Below, in pieces: positions 32,793-38,741 of a stretch of 64,000 nt of DNA (positions are counted from its first letter, which is position 1; each line of letters starts with the position of its first letter). Below the pieces are notes generated by a model. That model made no database searches. It had not been told where the DNA came from and saw only the letters and a program-made list of their open reading frames with translations. The stretch spans positions 1,632,856 through 1,696,855 of the forward strand of contig OY282374.1 in assembly GCA_958295815.1 (NCBI GenBank), in the 5' to 3' direction. The DNA is from Candidatus Poribacteria bacterium. Its GTDB lineage: Bacteria > Poribacteria > WGA-4E > WGA-3G. Made by a program: the position numbers and the translations under genes.

Positions 32793-33521
32793 CTACTGTT
32801 TGAGGCTTGCCCATGTTAAGGCAAGTTTGCCTTCAGGTTCAACGGCGAGGTTAACCTCGTTCGGATTATCGTAAAGGAAAAGATTGTCGATATAGTAGTG
32901 TTGGAGTTGATTCGTGTGAATGCCGAGAACTCCTTTGGGATGAAGATTCTTCGGATCTGTCCATTCGTAAACCTTTTCAAATACCAGATCGCCCTGATTC
33001 TTGATATAGAGTTCAAAATTATTACCACTTCCAAGCAGCGCGATTGTGTACCACTGTTTCGATACTACCTCAAATGGAAATTCAGCTCTGTGTTCACGAT
33101 ACTCATTCCAGGTCCCCCGATCGTTTCCTTCACGCTTGTACCAGCGCGCAGAATTCGGACGACCCGCACCGTCAGCGGGAGTGATAATCAATTGATAGAA
33201 ATGGTAGTCTATATTTGCACGAAATAGAAGTTCCATCTTACTTGGAAACGGATCGACAAGCAGGTGAAAATCGAGACGCAGCCCAAAATCTTCAAATTCT
33301 ATCAATCCATATCCAAAGTCAACTTCGCCGTTACCATCTCCACCCTCTCTGTGGATTTCCAGTTGGCCGCCTTTCGCCTGCCAGGACTCATCTTGGCCCT
33401 TCCAATATTTGTTGTTAAGTTTACCTTTAAAGTCGTCTGCCACGAGAAGTTTCGCATCGCTCACCTGACACAACAGCAGAATCGACATTATCAGGTAAAA
33501 AAGAATAACTATTTTTCGCAC
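32793..33521 (-). CDS. Secreted LamG/DUF1080-like beta-sandwich protein with C-terminal TTWA tail
   Basis: A 242-residue protein with a signal peptide (about 1-23). The mature part reads as a concanavalin-like beta sandwich of the DUF1080/3-keto-disaccharide-hydrolase type: LLVADDFKGKLNNKYWKGQDESW at the start, KGGQLEI, a block with FGLRLDFHL and ELLFRANIDYHFYQLIIT, then KQWYTIALLGSGNNFELYI and GVLGIHTNQLQHYYIDNL. The last 16 residues are the shared tail, VEPEGKLALTWASLK plus one. The start is GTG with GGAGG about eight bases upstream. It is the first gene of the four-gene tail cluster on the minus strand. Probable extracellular carbohydrate binding or hydrolysis; no catalytic residues assigned. 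Confidence 0.78.
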   Translation of the reverse strand: MRKIVILFYLIMSILLLCQVSDAKLLVADDFKGKLNNKYWKGQDESWQAKGGQLEIHREGGDGNGEVDFGYGLIEFEDFGLRLDFHLLVDPFPSKMELLFRANIDYHFYQLIITPADGAGRPNSARWYKREGNDRGTWNEYREHRAEFPFEVVSKQWYTIALLGSGNNFELYIKNQGDLVFEKVYEWTDPKNLHPKGVLGIHTNQLQHYYIDNLFLYDNPNEVNLAVEPEGKLALTWASLKQ

Positions 33522-33592
33522 GGCGGTTACCTCCGTCTATATAAAAATCTTTCTTAATTATAGTCTATTTTGCACACATTTGTCAAGTCTTA

Positions 33593-33609
33593 AAATAACG
33601 TGAGTTCGA
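33593..33609. repeat. 17-base direct repeat, copy 2
   Basis: AAATAACGTGAGTTCGA, identical to 29688-29704 and in the same orientation, located 72 bases upstream of the first gene of the tail cluster. Confidence 0.85.
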
Positions 33610-33744
33610 CCTAAGGATTTAGAAAGCATGTGCCAGCAGATCGTCAATGCGTTAAGAATCGTGTAGATTCAGAGACGGTTTTTTCTCTTGATACGTATAG
33701 GCAGTCAAAAATTTCGATTGAGGTTTGTAGGGGTGCTACTGTGA

Positions 33745-33900
33745 ATGCCTCTGGATCGTCCTTCGAGACCGTTGGAAGCGTAGCAGGATCTGGATGCCAC
33801 GGTCGAAATAGCCGGAACCGAAGAGATAACCATATCTTATGCGGAGTTAGCCGACTGTTTTTGGAAAACACTGCTCTATTATTTACGCCAACTTCGTTAA
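33745..33900 (+). pseudogene. Possible gene remnant interrupted by an in-frame stop
   Basis: Starting at ATG 33745, 12 codons run to a TAG at 33781; the same frame then continues for 38 codons to TAA at 33898. The second part has protein-like composition (DATVEIAGTEE, then SYAELADCFWKTLLYYLRQ) and could be the end of a former gene. I do not recognise it, and a chance reading cannot be excluded. Confidence 0.25.
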
Positions 33901-33959
33901 AGTATGATTTTTGTTTAAAATAAAAGAAAGTTTTTCTGCTACATTAAAAATGTAGAATT

Positions 33960-33988
33960 TGACACCGCGCTGGTTCTGTGCTATACTC
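33960..33988 (+). promoter_or_regulatory. Sigma-70-type promoter of the SUMF1-like gene
   Basis: Perfect -35 TTGACA (33960-33965), 17-base spacer, -10 TATACT (33983-33988), 24 bases before the ATG at 34012. Confidence 0.78.
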
Positions 33989-34011
33989 TGTATATCAAAA
34001 AGGTTAAAAAA

Positions 34012-34914
34012 ATGAAACACGAAATACTGCGCCCATGGATCAAAAACAGGCTAATTTTTTTGCTCTTGAGCGTCTGTTTTTTCACTTTCACGAATAGTAC
34101 AGCGTTCACTGAACTCCCGCATGTCATCGTCAATGAAATCGATGGCAGTGAGATGGTTCTGATTCCATCGGGAAGTTATCTGATGGGAAGCACGCAAGCA
34201 CGAACTACCGCCTTGATTGACAAAGATAATCGGCTTTCCGAAGACTTTTTCGAGACAGAACATCCTCAGCACCCTGTGTCGCTTCCGGCGTTCTACATTG
34301 ACCGATACCCTGTGACTAATGCGCAGTATGCTGCTTTTATTGCAGCGACGGGACATCCGACACCAAAATATTGGACAAATGCCCCACAGATGGGAGCAGA
34401 TGAACCTTTTCCTATCGGTGCTAAACACGGCACATATCCTGTTATAGGTGTTTCTTACGCTGATGCCTTGGCGTATTGCGAATGGGCAGGGAAACGGCTG
34501 CCAACAGAAGCTGAATGGGAAAAGGTGGCACGTGGTGGACTTATCAATCGGAACTATCCGTGGGGAAACGAGTCTTCTCGAAATCACGCAAACACTGTCG
34601 GTATTTTGGGAAAGGATAAGTGGTTCTGGACCTCACCCGTCGGAAGCTTTACTCCTAACGGATATGGATTATATGATATGGCGGGTAATGTGTTTGAATG
34701 GTGTGCTGACTGGTACGCACCGAATTATTACCAGCACAGTGAAGTAGAAAACCCACAGGGACCTGAAACAGGACAAACCCGGGTCCTACGCGGTGGATCG
34801 TGGAGTAACAATGTTTTCGGTATCTATCAGATGCGGTGTGCCTACCGGTTTCACGCACGTCCAGAAACGCGTAATCTGACAATCGGTTTTCGATGCGCAG
34901 CAACACCACCTTAA
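34012..34914 (+). CDS. Secreted SUMF1/FGE-fold protein
   Basis: A 300-residue protein with a signal peptide (about 13-32). The rest is a formylglycine-generating-enzyme fold: MVLIPSGSYLMGS, HPVSLPAFYIDRYPVTNAQYAAFI, YPVIGVSYADALAYCEWAGKRLPTEAEWEKVARGG, YPWGNE, NGYGLYDMAGNVFEWCADWY and VLRGGSWSNN...FGFRCA-type ending. True FGE enzymes carry two copper-binding cysteines just after the RGGS motif; here the first is missing (RGGSWSNNVFG) and only one Cys is near (MRCAYR), so sulfatase activation is unlikely. Such SUMF1-like proteins are often ligand-binding or serve as lectin-type folds. It has a strong promoter and a weak AAAGG site. Its stop overlaps the CRTAC1-like gene stop by four bases in convergent orientation. 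Confidence 0.85.
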   Translation: MKHEILRPWIKNRLIFLLLSVCFFTFTNSTAFTELPHVIVNEIDGSEMVLIPSGSYLMGSTQARTTALIDKDNRLSEDFFETEHPQHPVSLPAFYIDRYPVTNAQYAAFIAATGHPTPKYWTNAPQMGADEPFPIGAKHGTYPVIGVSYADALAYCEWAGKRLPTEAEWEKVARGGLINRNYPWGNESSRNHANTVGILGKDKWFWTSPVGSFTPNGYGLYDMAGNVFEWCADWYAPNYYQHSEVENPQGPETGQTRVLRGGSWSNNVFGIYQMRCAYRFHARPETRNLTIGFRCAATPP

Positions 34915-36566
34915 TACGATTTAATTTGATTATCGCCCTCCACAATTTTCAGAAACTGATTAACAGGGACATCTTCAAATCGCTGGACGGTTCCATTCTG
35001 CCACCGAATTTCCAAGTCAACCCTTTCATGTGTTCCAACCCCAAAATGTAGACGCAAATCGTTTTGTGAAAGGTAGCTTGAACCGCTCTGTACTTCTCGG
35101 ACTTGCGGAGACTCACCTGCTTTTAGAAGAACGCGCGTCCCGATGGCAGCGCGGTTGGAAACAGTTCCCACCAGTTTAAGATTTATCCAATTCCCTGACC
35201 GATGCCCACCGTCGTTTCGTAAAATATCAACTCCGTTTCCGACGTTTGACACCACCAGATCCAAATCTCCGTCATTGTCTATATCCGCAACCGCACTACC
35301 ACGGCTGGAACGCTCCAACGCAAGTCCTGAATTGCTGCCTGCCGCAACATCTGTAAAAGTATCATCTCTGTTATTCCAAAACAGGTGGTTCAGTTGGGCA
35401 TAAGTGGTTGAACTATCAACGAGCGTCACATTGTCGTGGATATGCCCGTTTGCGATGAAAATGTCCTGAAATCCATCGTGGTCGAAATCAAAGAAATTCA
35501 CACCCCATGCCAGATACGGTAGACTCACATCTCCAGTGCCAGAAGAATAGGTCTGATCCGTAAAGAATTCACCAGCATCGCTGTGATAAATTGTGTTCGT
35601 CTGGTGCTGAAAGTTAGTGACCGCGAGATCTAACCATGTATCGTTATCGTAATCACCGAAGGCAACGCCCATGCCGTTCTCAACCAATCCGTGTTCACTA
35701 AGTGCTACGCCAGAAAATTGACTCTGTTCTTGAAATCGCCCACTCCCATCGTTGTTATAGAGAAAGTTCGCGTCTGCATCGTTTGCGACGTAGAGATCGG
35801 CATCGCCATCGGCGTCGTAGTCGGCGAAGGTAACACCAAGTCCACGCGCAGCAAGGTTATCAAAGCCTGCGTTCTGTGTGTTCTCCGTAAAAGTGCCATC
35901 GTCGTTGTTCCGAAAGAAAGTATCTTTCACTCCGTCGTAGACGCGAGGACTGCAATAAACCAAGATCCCGTTAACCCGACACGGTGTGTGTGTTTCCACA
36001 GAGAAATTGACGTAGTTAGCAACGTAGAGGTCCAAATCGCCATCGGCATCCACATCCGCAAAGGCACACCCGGCACTCCAGTTCAGGTCCTGGACGCCTG
36101 CTTCTGCTGTCCGATCCGTGAAAGTGCCGTCACCGTTATTTCGGTAAAGCACGTTCGCTTTGAAGTTCGTTACGTACAGGTCAAGCCAACCGTCATTATC
36201 GTAGTCACCGACGCAAACACCGGCACCGTAGCCTTGATGGCCAACCCCGCTTATTTCAGTTACATCAACGAAATGTCCAGTACCATCGTTGCGATAAAGG
36301 CGATTCATAGCATCAGGAACGGCATCAGGTGAATCCAAATTAGTCCCGTTGACAAGATAAATATCTACATCGTTGTCGTTATCATAATCGAACAGTGCAA
36401 CACCAGAGCCAAGCGTTTCAACAAAATACTTCTTGTAGCTCCGACCATCTTCGTGTTGGAATGTAATACCGCTTTCTTTTGTTACATCTGTGAACGTAAC
36501 ACTCGGTTGTCCACTGCTATTGGAGATAATGAGAAGACTCAGGAGAAGCGGGAATACGATCTTCAT
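34911..36566 (-). CDS. Secreted CRTAC1-like FG-GAP/VCBS repeat protein with ASPIC/UnbV domain
   Basis: A 551-residue protein with a signal peptide (about 1-19). It contains at least seven FG-GAP/VCBS-type repeats of the form FADYDADGDADLYVAN or GDYDNDGWLDLYVTN, each with a calcium-binding DxDxDGxxD loop, folding into a beta-propeller. The C-terminal 80 residues form the ASPIC/UnbV domain (NWINLKLVGTVSNRAAIGTRVLLKAG, QVREVQSGSSYLSQNDLRLHFGVG, VDLEIRWQNGTVQRFEDVPVNQ). Family members are extracellular; their ligand is unknown. The ATG has AAGG eight bases upstream. It overlaps the SUMF1-like gene tail to tail by four bases. Confidence 0.9.
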   Translation of the reverse strand: MKIVFPLLLSLLIISNSSGQPSVTFTDVTKESGITFQHEDGRSYKKYFVETLGSGVALFDYDNDNDVDIYLVNGTNLDSPDAVPDAMNRLYRNDGTGHFVDVTEISGVGHQGYGAGVCVGDYDNDGWLDLYVTNFKANVLYRNNGDGTFTDRTAEAGVQDLNWSAGCAFADVDADGDLDLYVANYVNFSVETHTPCRVNGILVYCSPRVYDGVKDTFFRNNDDGTFTENTQNAGFDNLAARGLGVTFADYDADGDADLYVANDADANFLYNNDGSGRFQEQSQFSGVALSEHGLVENGMGVAFGDYDNDTWLDLAVTNFQHQTNTIYHSDAGEFFTDQTYSSGTGDVSLPYLAWGVNFFDFDHDGFQDIFIANGHIHDNVTLVDSSTTYAQLNHLFWNNRDDTFTDVAAGSNSGLALERSSRGSAVADIDNDGDLDLVVSNVGNGVDILRNDGGHRSGNWINLKLVGTVSNRAAIGTRVLLKAGESPQVREVQSGSSYLSQNDLRLHFGVGTHERVDLEIRWQNGTVQRFEDVPVNQFLKIVEGDNQIKSY

Positions 36567-36682
36567 GAATAAACCTTATGTTGTTGTTTCTTAGGTATTA
36601 TATCGCATCTATACGTGGAAGTCTATTATCTTTCGCGCTCCCAAGGGCATTACTTTTTCTGGCAAAAGCACAGCACTGCCGC

Positions 36683-36705
36683 TGGCGAGGTTTGGAACCT
36701 CGCCA
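36683..36705. repeat. Perfect 10-bp hairpin TGGCGAGGTT-TGG-AACCTCGCCA
   Basis: A 23-base palindrome in the promoter region upstream of the TPR gene. Its centre (GGTTTGGAACC) matches the centre of the copy at 52681, so it looks like a diverged, extended member of the same palindrome family. Confidence 0.6.
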
Positions 36706-36767
36706 ATTCATAGTATCAAGAATTGTATAATCTACCATAAATTGCTCTATGCCCTCTCATCACCACA

Positions 36768-36796
36768 TTGCAATAAAACAATAAACTCGCTACAAT
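36768..36796 (+). promoter_or_regulatory. Sigma-70-type promoter of the TPR protein gene
   Basis: -35 TTGCAA (36768-36773), 17-base spacer, -10 TACAAT (36791-36796), 53 bases before the ATG at 36850. A second -10-like TATAAT occurs at 36823-36828 without a good -35. Confidence 0.5.
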
Positions 36797-36849
36797 ATCG
36801 GAAGAGTCAATCTGTAAACCTGTATAATGTCTGTTTGGGAGAGAAACTG

Positions 36850-38724
36850 ATGTTCCCTTATCAATCCGTAATTTGGATGTGTATCCTTCTTATCGTTATC
36901 GGGAATCCGACCGTTGCAAACGAAGAGGCTATGTCTCTATTTGCACAAGGGATCACAGAATTAAACGCTGAACAGTTGGACCCCGCACTTGAGACATTCA
37001 AGCAAGTTACGACAATGGTGCCTGACTTCGCCGATGCACACTATCACATCGGATTAGTTTACTATCGAAAGACTGATTTCCGAAAAGCAATTCAGGCATT
37101 TACCCGAACTTTAGAACTCCTACCCCGTGACATAGATGCCTTGATCAAATTAGGATTGGCTTCACACAAAGCAGCAGATGCAGATGCCACCGATACCCGT
37201 GCGAAGCGTCCATTCTACGAACAAGCGATCAAAGCTTATAAAACAGCCCTTGAAATTCGACCCCATAATGTAGAGGCACTCAACAATTTGGGACTGGCAC
37301 ATCAACAATTAGGTCAGTTTGACAGCGCAATCGAAGTATATCAGGAGGGATTGGCACTCAATCCAGAACAACCGCAGCTGCACGCCAATCTCGCAACTGC
37401 CCGTGACCTACAGTCTGGAATTTATTCGCTTGCGGCACATCGACACTATCAGGTAGGGGCACATGCTAAGCACGCAGGGCAAACCGAAGCCGCCGCTGCT
37501 GCGTGGAAACAAGCCATTGTAGAAAGCCCGAAGTATTTACAGGCATATCTTCAGTTGGCTTACCTCTACTTTGAGAAAAGTGAATATGAACTGGCTATTC
37601 AAACTTATCTTTCGGCAATCGAATTGGTATCCGAAAGTGAGGTTTTTCAACCTGCTGGTATATCAGATATTTTCTATAATCTCGGTAACAGTTACCTATA
37701 CGCTCAGCAATTAGAGTCAGCGGTTTCTGCCTATCAACAAGCAGCGGATATGGACCCAGAAAATGTGAGTGCTTGGGCGAATATGGGCACCGCCTTACTT
37801 GAAATGGAACGGTTTGACGCTGCCATTGCGGCATGTCATTCTGCACTAAAGGCACATTCCACTGCACTCTCCTTAGGCAAGCCTTCGCGTGTATCACCAT
37901 CCGAATTAAGTGTCATTGAATTCACTCTCAGGACTGCTCAGGATATAAAAGCAGGTGAATACAAGATGCAGGCTTATCGTTTATGGCGACAGGGACTTTC
38001 TGCAAGAAACCGTGGGAATACACTGACTGCGGTTAAATTATGGGAGCAAGCTGCCACACTAAGCCCGCGTTACGCCACCGCATACGAAAACTTAACGTGG
38101 ACGTACTTCAATCTAAAGCGATTCGACGATGCAATCCAAGCAGGAAAAACCGTTCAAACCATTCGTCCGAATCCACAGATCGCGCAGGTGATCGTATTCG
38201 CTAGCGAACTTAAAGCAGGGAAGTATCCGTTTAAAACCTACCAACTTTGGGAACAGGCACGACGTGCCAGTGCAGCGGAAAATCTGGAGGCAGCGGTTAC
38301 ATTGCTCTCGGAAGCAATTGCGACAGGTCCCGAATTTGCAGCACCATACAATACACTCGCATGGCTCTACGCTGATAAATTGGGAACGAATTTAGTAGAA
38401 GCGGAAAAGCTGGCAAGACGCGCACTCGAACTGGAACCGGATGCAACGCATATTAATGATACACTCGGATGGATACTCTACAAGCAAGGACGCTACGCTG
38501 AAGCCCTTAACGTATTTGAACAGGCACTCGCGCACGCACCGAATAACGCTGAATACCTATACCACGCCAGTTTGGCTGCTATGAAAGACAGTCAACCCGC
38601 TCAAGCGTTGGAATACCTAACCCAAGCCATTGCTTTGGATAAACGCGTCGGACAGAGAATACAGACCCAAAGCGAATTCGATGCTATCCGTTTTACGCCA
38701 GCATTCCGTGCCCTTATACAATAA
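36850..38724 (+). CDS. Exported TPR-repeat protein
   Basis: A 624-residue protein with an N-terminal hydrophobic signal segment (about 5-22). The rest is built almost wholly of tetratricopeptide repeats: about 11-13 units can be counted, such as EALNNLGLAHQQLGQFDSAIEVYQEGLALNP, ISDIFYNLGNSYLYAQQLESAVSAYQQAADMDP and HINDTLGWILYKQGRYAEALNVFEQALAHAP. The ATG at 36850 is chosen because a GGGAGAG site precedes it at about eight bases and a signal peptide starts there; an upstream in-frame ATG adds 36 residues with no signal. It converges on the secretin gene with a 17-base gap. A periplasmic protein-protein scaffold; partner unknown, though its position beside the T2SS genes is suggestive. Confidence 0.85.
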   Translation: MFPYQSVIWMCILLIVIGNPTVANEEAMSLFAQGITELNAEQLDPALETFKQVTTMVPDFADAHYHIGLVYYRKTDFRKAIQAFTRTLELLPRDIDALIKLGLASHKAADADATDTRAKRPFYEQAIKAYKTALEIRPHNVEALNNLGLAHQQLGQFDSAIEVYQEGLALNPEQPQLHANLATARDLQSGIYSLAAHRHYQVGAHAKHAGQTEAAAAAWKQAIVESPKYLQAYLQLAYLYFEKSEYELAIQTYLSAIELVSESEVFQPAGISDIFYNLGNSYLYAQQLESAVSAYQQAADMDPENVSAWANMGTALLEMERFDAAIAACHSALKAHSTALSLGKPSRVSPSELSVIEFTLRTAQDIKAGEYKMQAYRLWRQGLSARNRGNTLTAVKLWEQAATLSPRYATAYENLTWTYFNLKRFDDAIQAGKTVQTIRPNPQIAQVIVFASELKAGKYPFKTYQLWEQARRASAAENLEAAVTLLSEAIATGPEFAAPYNTLAWLYADKLGTNLVEAEKLARRALELEPDATHINDTLGWILYKQGRYAEALNVFEQALAHAPNNAEYLYHASLAAMKDSQPAQALEYLTQAIALDKRVGQRIQTQSEFDAIRFTPAFRALIQ

Positions 38725-38741
38725 CAGTAATATCCCAGCAT

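Larger units (their letters stand above)
33522..34011. other. 490-base intergenic region with repeat, relic ORF and promoter
   Basis: It contains the second copy of the 17-base direct repeat (33593-33609), a decayed-looking coding fragment (33745-33900), a CTACAT/ATGTAG hairpin (33940-33956) and the promoter of the SUMF1-like gene (33960-33988). Any promoter for the tail cluster on the minus strand would also lie here, but I could not pick a convincing one. Confidence 0.55.

Noticed and set aside
33630..33923. 97-codon plus-strand ORF and 75-codon minus-strand ORF in the 490-base gap
   Set aside because: Neither has a ribosome-binding site or a protein-like hydrophobicity pattern through its length. 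They overlap each other and the relic frame.
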